This document shows, in pieces, positions 21,451-34,879 of a stretch of DNA of 64,000 bases. The notes under the pieces are model-generated. The model made no database searches. It worked only from the letters and a program-made list of their open reading frames with translations, and was not told the DNA's origin. The stretch covers positions 35,353,554 to 35,417,553 of the forward strand of contig OX485803.1 of assembly GCA_950295325.1 (NCBI GenBank). The letters run 5' to 3'. How positions within the stretch are numbered: the first letter of the stretch is position 1; each line of letters begins with the position of its first letter. The stretch comes from Polytrichum commune. Its lineage: Eukaryota > Streptophyta > Polytrichopsida > Polytrichales > Polytrichaceae. A program made the position numbers and the translations under genes.

Positions 21451-23748
21451 AAGCAAGGAAGAAGAGAATTTAAGGGGTAGAAGAAGGTTGTTAAAGGAGA
21501 GTGGTCATTTTGGAGTTGGTAGTTATGTGTGAATTTTGAAGAATATTGAACATTTGAGAGAGAAAAGTGTTTAGAAAATTTTACTATACTTGAGGGTGTG
21601 GGAGTGATAATTTTAGAGGGAATAGGTTGTACTAATTACATTATTTGTATCATTTCGTTGGTTATTAATTGAGCAAGACTTTGAAGTGAAGAAATTTATG
21701 AATTATGGATGGTGGAAGTGTTCAATTAATATGAAATTTTGATATGATGTTTTTTTATGCGATATGAGAGTTATATACAAAATTTGGAGGCTTCAGTCTT
21801 TGTGTTAAAAAAATTATAAAAAGTTGAAGTAAAAGATGTCTAGAAACATAGACAACTAGAATAACAAGATTAAAAAACATGAATCTTATAGAATATTATT
21901 ACTATAATTACAAAAATTTATGATTATATTTTTAACATACTTATCTATTATGTATAAAAAATTGAGGTTCATTGGGCTTAAAGGTCAGAAGTTATGAGAA
22001 TTTTAGTAATCAGATATTATAAGACAACGTTCATGCTAGGAAGTTAGAGTTAGTAAATTATATATAACATCTTAGTTAGAGCTTTATTAGTGTTAATTTT
22101 TGTATATAAATTATTAATAAATTATTTTATAAGTGTTTCAAATTTTATATAAAGAGAGTGAGTTATTTGAGAGTTATGTGTATTTAAAGTCTAGTAGGTT
22201 AGAATTGAGATAAATCTAGAACTAGGGAATAAAGGAAATAAGAAGTATTAGAGAAGAAACATAAACACTATCATAAAAAAAAACCCCGTGCTTATCGGAT
22301 AGTCCACAATCTTCTTGACAGCACGACTTGGCCGCAACTATGAATAGATATATCCGACCTACCTTCACTATGGCTATGCCTCATCGTAGTTGCATCCATA
22401 TCATAACTTTCTTTCACCCCCCTCATTATCTTATGCGCCACCTCTCCCATCTTCTTTTGCATCACCCCAACAATATTATATACATATGTTGGATATGGTC
22501 TTACATATCATACACCATCCAGTCGCATACGATACTCACGATCGGGCTCACCTCTGATAGGCTCCATCGAATCCGGTAGCAACAAAAAGTATGTCGGGGG
22601 CTTGAGAAAAAAATGCGTCAGGGAGGTTGGTGTGAATGTCAGTGCGTGCACCATCCCGACGAGCTTAGTGCCTACAACACCTAGGATTGACAAAGGTGCA
22701 TGTCATCATAATTCGCAACATACTGCCGCATACACAGAAGCATGGCCTCATATATAAGCCCTGAACACAATTTTCTAGTGATTCTTTCCTTTCTAATCCG
22801 TAAGTTTAGCACAATATGAACATAAATAGGTTCGCTCGTCAGTGTGGCAATTTTGAACATATTTTAGCCTTGTTCAATTTATAGGCCTACCTAAATTCTA
22901 ATGTTAGCCCATGTTGTGGTCGATAGGAAATCTCCATGATGCACAAAACTACAATGACGGAATTATCTAAAATATTGATTGCCAAATGTATGTTGCAAAA
23001 TTATTCTGATTTTTTGGATTCAAGGATAGTGAGTATGTTATTATGATATGACCATAATAACATCTTGTTTATGGAAATATGCAGGTGGTGAGGTTTCTGC
23101 TATATTAATTAGATAAGTTATTATATAAAATAATATGATCATTTAGTCACCCATAAAGGTTGTTTATGTGCCACATCAGCATGTCCGCACATGCGTAGCC
23201 CAATGAGGTTAGGCCATTATTTACAACTTGTGGGGTCTAAAGACTTGTAGCAATTGGTAAATAAGATTTGATGGGTTCCACATGTACACACATGTCGAAG
23301 AAGACGAACAACCGTTTTCAAAGAATCCTCCTAGCATCCCGGGATGGTGGCGGCTTGGCCCAAGCAAGAATGGGGAGTATCCTACAAGTCCTCGCAATTG
23401 GTCATGGAAATTACTAAACGGTGTTCCCACCTAGCCTATGAGATTCAACAAACATTTGCAACCCTAATCAAACTCAATGCCCATTAAGGGGACATTAAGG
23501 GTACATGCAATGCGCACATAAATTACAATGAAGGCAGTAATCTTTCATATCAATTGACTTGTGGATAAAAAATGGATTGAGTTGTCTCATCCAATGATTT
23601 AAGTGACCATATTCACCTCCCAATGGGAACCACAACAACGCCCTATCAAAGTGTGGTCAATAAGGTTACTCGCCAACGCCTTCCAATTCTTTTTCCACAC
23701 CAAGGAGCAAAATCTCCACCAACCAAGATGACATGTACATTGTGTATC
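21451..23748. other. AT-rich intergenic stretch without recognised gene
   Basis: 21500-22280 is very AT-rich. At about 22330-22690 (minus) a broken frame reads PDSMEPIRGEPDREYRMRLD after a hydrophobic part and continues past a stop with a conserved-looking tail. I do not recognise it. 22700-23748 shows nothing definite. Confidence 0.35.
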
Positions 23749-23750
23749 TA

Positions 23751-26700
23751 TGGTATACCAGCCTATTTCCAACACGATTTGCAACTGAAGTACATTGGCA
23801 GTAAAATTAGTGTTGGTACTGATTTTTCAGAGATGTGGAAATGTATCATGAATGTATTGCAAGTATCATTATTTTTTTACAAAGTTGTATGTAATTGATA
23901 AAAATATTTTAGTGAAAATTTGCAAAAATGGTGAACTGTCATGAAGACATGCGGTGGCCACCTCATGTTAACTTGAAAAGTAAGTGCAAAATTGCTTATC
24001 CCCGCCATTCCATGGACTAGTGGCAATTAAAATATCTTCATCTCACCAACACTTCTATTATCAAAGAAATAATAGAGTGATTTTGAAATTCCAACTACCC
24101 GCCAACATAATTCCAACATATACTACTACCTATATCCAACACATGAGCCACATGAATCCAATAAAAACAACTAAAAAAATGAATTCCCGCCAAACTCTAT
24201 GACAAGCCAGCTGAAAGTTGGGTGGGGAGCAACGACTCTAAGGCAAGAATAGAAGGTTATGGACTGGCAATCATAGTTTTGGATGCGCATGAACTCGAAA
24301 GTATATATACGTGAGAAGGAAAACTGATTTTCGACATATAATGTATGACTGCACAGTTTAGGGTTACAGAATCTACACACACCTACAGGCGGGACACAAC
24401 TCTACGAGTTTATCATCTACTTCGGGCTACTGATGTTGCTCACGCCCCAGCCACCTTCCTTCCATTCGCTACGCCACATAAATCTGGTGTTTGTGCTGTG
24501 TTGTCTGGGCCACGCTCTGTGTGCGGTTGCAGGTTCCATTTATGTGCATTTTGTGCATCTCGCGCTTCAAAATGCGGTGGAGAAGAAGCTGGCCTAGGGA
24601 TATCCAACAATGACTTTCCGCTGGACATGCGTATGGGCCGTGCAGAAGAGTTTGATTCTTCCAATTGCATGGTCTGTCGAAGTTGTGCATCCTAATGAAA
24701 GTGTTCTGCCACCTCCTCCATTTGCAGGGCCACTTCACTCCACCGAAGCTATCGCAGGTTTGATGCCAATTATTGTGCAGGGATGGAATTTCAAGAAAAT
24801 TTCTGCAAACTCTTCCCTACTGTCCTAGATGCTGCATTTTTTTTTCTGTACATGTTGTTGCATCCGAATCTGGAAGCTTAGGGTGTTTGCGGACTTCAGA
24901 TGTATGATGAACCTCTTTGTGGATGAGAGCTACTGGCTGGGACCTTTGTGGAAGAGAAGTACTGCCGGATTTGAACGTGTTGCTGAAGATTGAATAGCGT
25001 TCGGAAATTGATTCATGATAGAGTGTTGCTGATGTTGCCTCCATGTTGATGCTCCGTGTGTAGACCAGAATGCATGTGTCCCGGGAACCTCCATCAAAGG
25101 AGGAAAATGAGGCATAGAGATTGTATCCACCCCTTCTCGCCTTGCTTGCTTCGCTTTTAACCGGGAGATAGCAATCGCTTGGTTTGCCTTGCATTGAGGG
25201 GGTAAGTTTCCACAATATGGTTTTAGTTGCGATGGATCGCCGCCGGTGTTCACTAGTTGTTGCAATCGAGTTCCTGCTTCCCTAATTGCTGATGAAGTCC
25301 ATTGCGAGTCAAATAATATTTTTGCCTCTTTCTCTGCTATTCTTGTTTTCTTGGCAACATCTTTCTGAGACTTCTCAAGCAATCTTTTCTCCTTTGTAAG
25401 ATTTGCATCGTCTTTTTTCTTTTTCGCTCCTTCTATTGCATCCGCTTTTCTTGCTGCTTTGAAATCCATGGTTTCACAGTGCTGATATGATGTCAAAATG
25501 TGCGACTTGGAATAATCCACTAATGGATTTGACCTAACTTGAGGAGGTCGCTGAACATGTTGTGGAAGTCTTAGAAACTCACTTATATCATTGGGTGGGA
25601 TGTTGACAGACTCTTGAAGCTGACTATGGTGAACATCTTCCGTGGAGCTATCATCCTCAACCTCGACATAGTAATGAGTAACATGCTCTGGTCTTGTACC
25701 ATCTTCATCCATTATTTCTGAGATAGAAACTTCAGGATGTATTTCTCTAAACCCCTCACTCGGCTGCATTTTAAATTTCATCTTCTCGGGATTGAAAGGC
25801 CATATTCCTGTTGCTCTAAACCCTGCCTTGATGTTTTGTGGTGAAGCGGCATGTTTAAGAGCTAGGGATACCCATTCGGCTAAATCTTCTTTCCTTGGAA
25901 TAATTCCCTTGTGGTTTATTGCCCATACATCCCTGTAGGCTCTGAACGCAGTCTTAAATGGCTTGAAGACTGCACTATCCAAGGGTTGCAATGCGTGCGA
26001 GGTGTGACTTGGCAAGGAAACCATGTCCAATCCAGCTTCCTTTGCTTGGTTAATGACTTCTAGAGTAACATGGCTGTTGTGGCCATCTAGAATCATTAGA
26101 TGTCGATTTGTAGGTGCAATCCCTCCTTTTGTTGTCAATGCTTCAATAAAATGTCCAATCCACTGTGAAAATAAGAAACTATTCATCCAACCCTTCCTTT
26201 GCATGGCCATTGTCGCAAATGGCTCACAAAATGCAATGTAATCTCTTCGCCTCTGCCATCCCCTGAAAATGTAGAAGTTAGGAATAGTTTCTCCGCTTGC
26301 ATTGATGGTTGATAGCACTGTGAGAGATTCTGTGCCGTTTGGAATAATAGTTTGGACATGTCTTTGGCCCTTCCTTGCTAATACCTTGCCTCCTTCTTTT
26401 CCAGATTGAGCTCCAGATTCGTCAACATTCCAAATGTGGTCTGGAGCGTAGCCTTTGGTGGTGTACATAGTTTCCAAGTTCTGATAGAATGTTGCTACAT
26501 TCGTTGGACATAGTCCCTTGGCCCGTCCCATCTCTAATCCTTGTGCAACTCTTGTGATGAATTGAGGATGTCTGTTTTTAAACCACTTCAACCAACTCTC
26601 CCCTGGAATTCCATTTTTAAATGGAGTCACCCTCTCTTGGGTAATTTCCGCAACTTTTAGCTTCAGTTGAGATTGATTCAGAGGATGACCTAGAGCTATC

Positions 26701-28140
26701 ATTTCATCAAGGTAAACTACCAAAGCCTTCTCCTCTTCCGCTGTCAACACTCCTTGAGGTCCTCTTTTTCTACTTGTAGTTATTCCAAGATAGTGGTCTC
26801 TCAAAGAACTTCTTGGAATTTTGAAATATGCACTCAACTCTGCCATTAAATAGCCATCATCTAACTTTTCGAAAGCCAACTCCATAGTCTTTGTGCTCCA
26901 ATTACCATTCTTGCATAACTTCTTCCCTTCCTCACCAATTCCTTGCTTTGTAAGAAAATCGTGGCTGAGGTTATGGTCTTCTTCTTGTGGCTCTAAAGGA
27001 GAAGGAGATCCCACATTGTCTTCTTCATCAAATTGAAGTGGTTCCCAGTTGGGTGAATCATGAGCTGCTATATTTTCTGTATAATTACATGGATTGTTGT
27101 CATCTTTGCAAGCTTCTGGTTGTGTGTCATTATGGTAGCTACTACATCCACCCTCGTTTCTTTTCACCTCTAGCCTTCTTTTTTTGCCCAAGTTGGATTC
27201 TTCACCATGATCAAGCCCTTTGTTCAGCGATGGATGCAGATGTAGATCTTCTAGTCTTTTACACTTGCGATGATGATGTGAAGTTCCTTCTCTAGTATCT
27301 TGATGTCTTTGTTGTGTCACATGTTTTTTTTTGTTGGCCTTGGACCCTATTGCCATCTAGGGGTGTTGACTTCACCTTCATGGAAGTACCTAGTTGTCTT
27401 CTACAACCGAGCCTTTGTGCACCACGCCTCTCCAACACCAGATTTGAAAACTTGTTACCTTCCGGTGTTGAGTTCTAATATAACAAATCCAAGCACATAC
27501 CACTCAGTTATTCTCTTCATGAAAACATTAAAAACTTAATGAGAATGTTCGAAGTCTCACCTCTTGTTCAAAATATGTGTTGTCTTCTTCATGTTCAGCC
27601 TCCTCCTTTGCTGCCACAAACTCATCAGTTTCAATCGACTGAGCGTCCACTTCGTTGTCGTAAAATCGCCGTTGTTCATGTGGTTGCGACTCATAATCAC
27701 TTTGATCGCTTTGCGACGCCATCGCTCCAATTGATATCACAGCACTAAATCTCTCTTCCGCGTTCCTCTGCTACTCTCACATCAACTACTACATACTTCA
27801 TGTTTCCGCCCTTGCAAGAAGGTTTAACCGGCACCGAGTATACCATACCATGCTATTCACCTAGTTTTTAACCAACGCAATAATGGTAATTTGGTAACCT
27901 ACCCTGATCATAAAACCGACACATCTTTCTAAACGCCGCCATTCACAACCGCCAAAATTTACATTTATTGACAAACATAAATGAGCCTCAAACCGCCGTT
28001 CATTATATCTATTTCTAGCATAATTGCCTAAATTTGGAATTATGTATGCAACATGTTGGTTATCAGGTTGCACAGAGGCAATAATAGGAAAACACCCTCT
28101 GTTGGTTTCATGTTGATGTCGGAAATAGGCTGGTATACCA
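23751..28140. mobile_element. Complete pogo/Tigger-like DNA transposon
   Basis: A 4,390-bp element with matching ends. The left end begins TGGTATACCAGCCTATTTCC and the right end is its inverted copy; the match extends over 24 bp with one mismatch. TA flanks both ends (23749-23750 and 28141-28142), the target duplication expected of the Tc1/mariner/pogo superfamily. Inside, on the minus strand, is one intact spliced transposase gene (27722-24930). The 1.1-kb part at 23775-24929 is AT-rich 3' sequence with no recognised gene. The part at 27723-28116 holds the transposase promoter and leader. Intact ends and frame suggest recent activity (inference). Confidence 0.9.
24930..27722 (-). CDS. Pogo-like transposase (DDE_1), two exons
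   Basis: Exon 1 is 27722-27561 (54 acidic residues). Exon 2 is 27356-24930 (808 residues). The intron has a GAG|GTGAGA donor and a CCCTAG acceptor, and the join keeps frame for 862 residues. Numbered within exon 2: a psq-type helix-turn-helix lies at about 153-190, a CENP-B-type helix-turn-helix at about 203-270, and the DDE_1 catalytic domain at about 305-500. The three catalytic aspartates are visible in NVDESG (D312), LDGHNSH (D424) and LQPLDSAVF (D460), a D-35-D spacing. GFRATGIWPFNPE follows at 512-524. A Lys-rich coiled segment precedes the C-terminus. It binds the element's ends and performs cut-and-paste transposition in the nucleus. The exon 1 start uses the first ATG (27722). No stop or frameshift interrupts it. 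A domesticated host gene is possible, but the flanking inverted repeats favour an element. Confidence 0.9.
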
Positions 28141-28142
28141 TA

Positions 28143-30995
28143 CATGGCCACTTCATGAATGTTCATATTCCCCCTCGTGTTGCTCCAAAGAACTATTATT
28201 CTCCCCAATAGTTTCATGGAAGCCCAACAATTGGATTTGGCATGGGGAGAATGAATGTGGGAGGTTACTACACTCATTTGGAAATAATAATCGATAGGGG
28301 TGTAATGTCTTCACAAAGCTCTCCAACATTCAATCGGATGTAAGATGAAGAGAAGAGATTACTTGAATGCGTAATGCCTAAGACTGGGAGGGGTTATTAT
28401 CCCAATCTGATTGATTTTTTCATGCATTGAAACCCCTATCACCAAACACCACATCAAGTACCACATGGGGACACAATGGCTCCAATGATACATGGGGGTG
28501 GTGGGTCCATACCAAGCATGGTAAACCCATGTTGTGATTTGGGGGGGGGGGGGGGGAGGGGGTTTGGAGACATGTTTCCACCTACCTATGTACAACGGAT
28601 GCCAACTAAACCTCATTCCAATTCCGCAAATATGTCTATTGTAACCAAGATCAATTGTTTACTAAGCAGTGCAGAGTGTAAGTTGAAGTGGCATAAAGAG
28701 ATTGGCAAGTTCAAGAAATCTTTGCGAGAGGCGAGAGCATAAGGGTCCAATGCAGGAATAACTTTGCAGACTTTGAGGTCAAGGAAGGTAACTAAATTAC
28801 CCACAAAATAGCAAAGGGCCATACGGGAGCTAATGTATACACACTTGAATTGGGATGTGATGAACTTCATAGACCAAAGCAAGGAAATGATTTTTCTCAT
28901 TATTGCCAATGCTAAATGCATGTTCAATTATAAACCCTACCCTTTGTTCGCTAACAATGCTCGTGAATATTGCAAGACCCATCTTCACTCTTGCAGTCAT
29001 AAGTGGAGGGGTAATTGGAACAAAAATGGACAAAATAAGAAAATTGTTCCCCCATATTGTGATCCAAGGATTTAGAAAGAACGGTGCAATATTGGGAAAG
29101 TTTGAAGGGTCAAGAGGAGCCTCAAAATGGAAGAGCTGTACACAAAAGGCAAAATATTCATTCCCATTGTGGACGTAAATTGGAGATCAATTGATTACAT
29201 GAAATAGTTGGGGACCTTTGCCTATCATGTCCACTCCTGTGGTCAATAGGGCGTTTTACTATTGTAATTGGGGATGCAATGATGGTTGTGAGAATTCACA
29301 TGCAACACACAATGCAAAAGAGGGGAAGTGTTTTAAAATGTATTTGTGAATATTGTTTAGTTGACAGTAAGTGGATACAACCTGTTTTCTAAGTGTTTTG
29401 AGCCAGATTGACGTTTGTGGCAACAACACTGAAGATATGGATGTATCAACATGAGGGCACAAAGGGGGTAATAAGAGCAGACAAAGAAACAAATTAAGCA
29501 ATACTGATATAGAAATGTTCAAAAAGAAAACAAACAAGGTGGGGCTGTGAATGACAGACTGTGTGAAATCGATAAAAGCATGTGAGGATTGTAGATAGTG
29601 TTTGGGATTGGGTTCCAATTAAGGAAAACACACAAGGAAGACTGAATGAGTGTCAGGTTCTACATCTAGGTGTCACTATTAGGTTAAGTGATAGATCACA
29701 AGGGAAACAAGATGAACTTAGGACAACAAACCCCATAGAAATAGCTTTCGAGGTGAGTTTTAGGAATTATTTAATTAAGGTTGAAGGTCACTCAAGGTAG
29801 TACATGCAGTTGCTCAGTCACTCCCTTACAACCCACTCTTGTCAGTAGCATCCCTCTTATGATGATTTTGCAATATAAGGAGTCATAGCTCAACAATAAT
29901 CTTTTGAGTACGCCATAGTCTCATACACACAAGGTCAAAGCTCCTTGTTTTGGTCCATAGTCTCTTCCTTCAGTATCCAGTGACCATAGGCCATACCACA
30001 AATTAGTTAACATTACCCACATATCTTCATTTACATCCCTCGGATTGTGAACTTGATTAATTAAAATTGATAATATGATGTTCAACCTCTTTTTATCTCT
30101 TTGGAATTAGCAAAACAACATTTAAATTTAATGCTTTGGTAAAATTAAATTGTTATAATTTGCAAAAGTCTAGTTAAAAGTGACGCGAGCTAAGTATCAA
30201 AACTAAGTGAACCGGAACTACGCGATCGAGTCTAATCCCTGAGATCATAGTCTACAAAGACTTAACCATAGTCTCAATAAGCAATCACTAGGAACCAATT
30301 TTAAGTATCGGGTCCCATAGTGCAATGTAGGCCATAGTCTTTATTAACCAATAAGCATCTTGTTCTTGAAGACATACCTTGGCTCTTTACCTTTTATTCT
30401 GGCTCTTAGCAGGCCCACCAAACGTTATGGGATATACGTGCGACTCCTTACCCGCACGGTCCACCTCTAAATCGCCGCAACTTCGTCGCCCTCACATTAT
30501 TCCTCCTGTCTCAGGCCATAGACTCTCTTTCAATCTCCCACCAACAACTACCAGCAACAACATTTCCCTTGAAGTTATTCGGGGTAACAAATTTCCCAAG
30601 GTGGTGAGTAGAACACAATCGAGACAGAAATTCGTGTGAATGCAATTTGAACACTATGAATTTCAGCCTTATCGAATCATCTCATTCGGTGACTTCTCCT
30701 CTCACGACAAGGAACTAAATCAACTATTTCAAAACAGGATGCCCGCCCCACCCAAGGCAATGCCTTATCATTTGTATCTTTCTCCTTCCCGGGCTCCCTT
30801 GTGCCTTATCATGTCATAGTCATAGCTGATCTCAGTATAAGCTTCTTCCACAATAGTCTATATCTCACTTCCAAGGGACTATGTTCACGTAATGTTCACG
30901 TACTCTCTTCTGAACACAAATGGGACCCACTTGAATTTACTTTCTGCACGATAAGTATGACACACAGGGGGTGCACTTCATTGTCAAGTTGAACA
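28143..30995. other. Intergenic stretch without recognised gene
   Basis: A run of G near 28541-28554 and several open frames under 105 codons without domains. Between about 29890 and 30340 the phrase CCATAGTCT recurs loosely. Nothing else recognised. Confidence 0.35.
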
Positions 30996-31339
30996 CCATG
31001 TGCGATAAAACAAAATCTACTTTTTACATAAAGCATCACCAAAATGGTTCAAAAGTTTATGAATTTTTTTTCATGAGTAGATATACATAGTATCTATTAC
31101 ATAGTAAAAATTGGTAACCAAATTTGATGATTTGTTTTTTTTATAAAACATACCGTTTCTAACTAGAATGACGCAACATTGAACTAAACAAATTACTACA
31201 AAAAATGAAGATGACTAAAAATTTCAAAAAAATATACAAAAGATATTATCAATGGTTATGTGTATGTAGAAAAAATATCATAATTTTAAAAATTATCTAT
31301 GGCATGTAATATAGGGTAGCAAACTTTTATCGCACGTGG
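30996..31339. mobile_element. Candidate AT-rich MITE
   Basis: A 344-bp AT-rich segment opening CCATGTGCGATAAAAC and closing CTTTTATCGCACGTGG, an inverted repeat of about 15 bp. A target duplication is not clear and only one copy was noticed. Confidence 0.5.
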
Positions 31340-33467
31340 TTATGAAATGTAAGGGGGTGTGATCCCCCCGTGGTATGACAATGAAAAATCTTCTCTCTTC
31401 ACGAGAGGTAATTGTTACTCGTCTCTTCTCTTTGGATATCTCCTTCTAAAAAATCAACCTCACATTACGCCAAACTGCGCTTCACCCTTTCCCAGGGATC
31501 AAGAACTACTACTTTAACACCGTTACTTGAATCGACTTACTCTCCCAGTAATTCAAACGAGAAGCAAGAGCACTTAGAATCCATAATATCTTAGAGCTCT
31601 TCCTCTTTATAGACACTCCTAACAAGGCTCACACTTTCATTATAGTCATGGGCAGAATTATCACTCTCTTCCCGAGAGGGCATTTATACTCTCCATATGA
31701 TATCTTGAAACTTTGAAGGCTCTTCTTTGAACGTGGTCAATCTATCTTTGGCTTGCTTAATTCACGAGAACACAGAAATCAAGACTATGATGCATGTACT
31801 CATATCAAATAAAATAAGTTTCACACTATTATATTATGGAAAGGTCTTTTTTCATCAAAGAGGGCTTCACATCCAGGAAATCCAACAGGCTATAGTCCCT
31901 CTTTTTCAACAACGAGGAAGGAGAGCTACCCTCTTCACAAGCGGTAGGGATAATGTCCCTCTCCTTTCTTCCTTGCCTATGGTCACTCCAAAATTAATTG
32001 TCCTCCTAACCAATGCATCTGTTCGTAGCCAGATTCCTAAGTTCTTTTAATCAATCACATGACTATAGTCCTTCCCAGCCGACTCTTCGATCCGCTTTGG
32101 TCTATGGTCAGTTCCATTGAAAATAGTCATTTCCGCTATATCTTTACTGATTGTCCATTTTTTTCACTATTGTAAAGTTCTAACCTTACTTGTGACCCTA
32201 AACTATACTAAAATTCAAAAGTAAGTCTAAGTTGTCCAAAAAATCGTCTCACAAGGTTGCTAACAATGGTCTAAATGGAGTGTGTTTTTTTGCGCATCTC
32301 ATAGTTGGATGCAAAGAAGGGTTTGGTGCAAGCAAGCAAAGAAAGTTGTGACATGAACACACCTAAAACTAAAATTGTCAAAGATGTGGTAGACCAAAAA
32401 AGTTAGCTCCAATTAAGGCTTGGTTTGTTGGGTGTGTTAATAAGATGCATAGAAGAGTTGGTAGTCGTTGGGTGGAGTATAGTGATCCAATTGATTTGAT
32501 GGACGGTCCATCAAACATGGTGATTGGCTTATGTCGGTATCAAAAAAGGCCAACGACCTTTGGACTCACGATCTTACTACTCGTTTGATGGAAACTTCAT
32601 ATGATCTTACTGATCTTTCAAAACAATAATTGAAGTAACTCTCATGACATATATTATAGACCTAGATGCTTATGAGTTACATCCGGGGATGAAAAAATCT
32701 TCAATGACTTTATGATGAATGCTAAGGTTTTACATTTTATGTATGATAGGGGTTGATTGTTATTCACAAGTTCATTTGTATATTTATGTTAATGACTATA
32801 TATGAATGTAATTTCTTAATGTATACATATTGTCACTTGTATTTTTTTTCATTGAGATTGTACATGTATTGCTTGATCTTATTAAAAAAAAACTTGTATA
32901 TAGGAGGGTTTTCTAGAGTATGCTGCAAATGCACATAGTTCCTAGTTTTGAATGAACGGTGCACCCACAGGGATATATTATGTATTGTAAGTGATATGCG
33001 ATTTCAAAATTATGATGCCGAAATGCTAAATTTTGAGCCCTTTTTGAGATGACACATGGACTTTTGTAGGGTTCCAACCAATAGAAAAGTGACACATGAT
33101 ACTTTTTTGCTCCCAGTCTGAATGATTTGTGTCAAGTCTTCTTATCACCTACGATATTATCCTAGCATAAGTTGGCTAATTGAAAAACTAAGCATCTAAG
33201 ACTCATTGGCCTTGACTAAGATGCCCCCTCGGCATGCGTGAGGCTGCTCACACACGCATTTGAGTAAACAAGCAGTGAGGGGTCCCAAGCTCCCATAATC
33301 TAGTAATTAGCTTTAGCATAGGTCAAACCTTAAGGACCTTTCTACCCATTCTTCTTTGAAAAAGAACGGGTACCGGTCCATTGTTGGCCCGCCTTATACA
33401 AAATAGGATGAGGCTAACCCCCTTGGTACCCATCCCATAATCGTAGAGACCCAAGAATGCGTAAGCA
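31340..33467. other. Intergenic stretch without recognised gene
   Basis: Short open frames only. A repeated phrase about clear CTCTTC...CGAGAGG (for example 31388-31406 and 31668-31680) may be remnants of a fold-back. Nothing assignable. Confidence 0.35.
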
Positions 33468-33857
33468 GTGTTCAAGATTGAAGTCTTCATATGAGTTTCA
33501 TTTTGAAGGGCTCTCAAATTGCAGCCCTTCAGGTGAAGGTCCGGTTCAAATCCAAGATGTCAATCCAAGAATATAGAAATGAATTACAAAACTCGTATTG
33601 AACTTGTGCATGAATCATATGTTACATGTTTCAAGTATAATGTGAAGAATCAAGAATCAACCATCTAACTCCACTTCTTGTAGTGACAATGCCTTACGCT
33701 TGTTGGTTCTTGTGACATGTAGATGATATTGAGGACTTCAAGTGACGTCTTCATTTCTATAATTTGGGATTACGTTTTGAGGGGTTGTTTTGAGAGAGGT
33801 ATATTTTGAAGGGCCAAATCGCATTTAAAGGGCATTGAAGACTTCAATCTTGAACAC
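33468..33857. mobile_element. MITE, family 5, copy 1
   Basis: A 390-bp element with ends GTGTTCAAGATTGAAGTCTT and its inverted complement. The inverted partner copy lies at 34880-35268. The interior contains GGTTCAAATCC, which resembles a tRNA B box but has no tRNA around it. Confidence 0.75.
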
Positions 33858-33894
33858 TTTGTGTAAGATTAGATGGATGCCCCCAATGATAACC

Positions 33895-34268
33895 ACACTA
33901 TATATGGTATTTAGTGTCATATGGCATTTAATGTCACTATGGTAACTTTTTGGATGACACTTCTTATGAATAAGTGAACAAATATTGTCATGGATGATGG
34001 ACGAGTTCATCCATTGGCCAAAACCCTACCTTCTCTTGTCATCAACTTGTGATGAAATATTGTCATGGATGACTGAATTTGGATGGAAATTCACTTGGTA
34101 AGTGACAGTAATTACAACACTTATAATCAATATTTTTCCAAAAAAATTACAAGGAATGACAACTAATGTTGGGTTAACATTTAGCGTTGGTGACACTATA
34201 CCGCGGTTCACAATTATTATTAAGCAAGACCATTAGAATTGGTGACACTAAGTATGATATTTAGTGTA
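33895..34268. mobile_element. MITE, family 4, copy 1
   Basis: Ends ACACTATATATGGTATTTAG and GATATTTAGTGTA are inverted relatives. A similar element lies at 39390-39803, sharing AAGTGACA(G/A)TAATT and GGAATTGGTGACA-type interior segments. The ends resemble those of family 3 (43489, 59410). Confidence 0.65.
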
Positions 34269-34423
34269 CCTACCATACGGTCCCGTACAAGGAATAGCAT
34301 TCCTTCCACACGGCCCTTGTAGATACTCGCCTACCCCGTGGACTCACTTCATTTGTGTGGAAATAAAGATAAAGGTACGAAGAATGGGTGCAATGAGCGG
34401 GGAAAACTTACCTCTACTTCCAT

Positions 34424-34795
34424 ATGAACCCGGTTGAGTTTGAGAAACAACCAATCAAAGTTCAAGACTTCAGGAGAATTACAAATCATTTAAAAAAAAT
34501 TAAAATGGAATATAGGAGGTGCATAGCCACCTAGCTAGTTTCTCCGTCAAGTAGAGAGAAGATTTCACAGTTGGGAATCGAACTGCCAACCACTTCATTC
34601 GGTTTTGGGTACCTCTTCACTATCATCCGGTAGTTTAGGGTTATCTCGGACCAATTACCGATCATTTAAGAGGGATCTATGGAATATACCTCAAATCAAC
34701 AAAGATAAACCAGAAAGATCACCACATGTAACCGGATGGACTTGGAAACATCAAGATTTTGACCAATCATGCCCATAATTCTCTACGCACCTTGA
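34424..34795. repeat. Dispersed ~200-bp repeat R5, copy split by a SINE
   Basis: Starts near CCGGTTGAGTTTGAGAAAC and ends near ATGCCCATAATTCTC. It is interrupted at 34493-34652 by a SINE, with the R5 phrase AATTAC..TCATTTA duplicated on both sides. Other R5 copies are at 35285, 36537, 39812 (reverse), 41096 (reverse), 42520 and 45286 (reverse). Confidence 0.75.
34493..34652 (-). mobile_element. tRNA-derived SINE with target duplication
   Basis: On the minus strand the head has a Pol III A-box-like TAGTGAAGAGG (34622-34612) and a B-box GTTCGATTCCC (34583-34573) at tRNA-like spacing. It runs for about 160 bp to a T-rich tail (TTTTAATTTTTTTTA), as in plant Au-type SINEs. AATTACAAATCATTTA (34477-34492) and AATTACCGATCATTTA (34653-34668) flank it, a 16-bp duplication with two differences. 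It is inserted in an R5 repeat. Confidence 0.75.
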
Positions 34796-34879
34796 ATGGG
34801 TGAATGGTTGCTCCCACATTAAGACACGTTGTGTAGGAACCGGTGATGTCCTCCTCGATAGGGGGATAAGTTGGAAGCG

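Noticed and set aside
24345-24695. Plus-strand open frame of 116 codons
   Set aside because: It lies in the 3' part of the pogo element, has no motif, and overlaps other open frames on the minus strand.
28541-28560. Long G-run as a regulatory G-quadruplex
   Set aside because: It is a homopolymer slippage tract in gene-poor DNA, like those at 36760 and 43190; no gene context.
33541-33553. GGTTCAAATCC, a tRNA B-box-like motif (counterpart near 35178 reads GGTTCGAATCC on the minus strand)
   Set aside because: It lies inside family-5 MITEs and has no cloverleaf or A box at the right distance, so it is not a tRNA gene.
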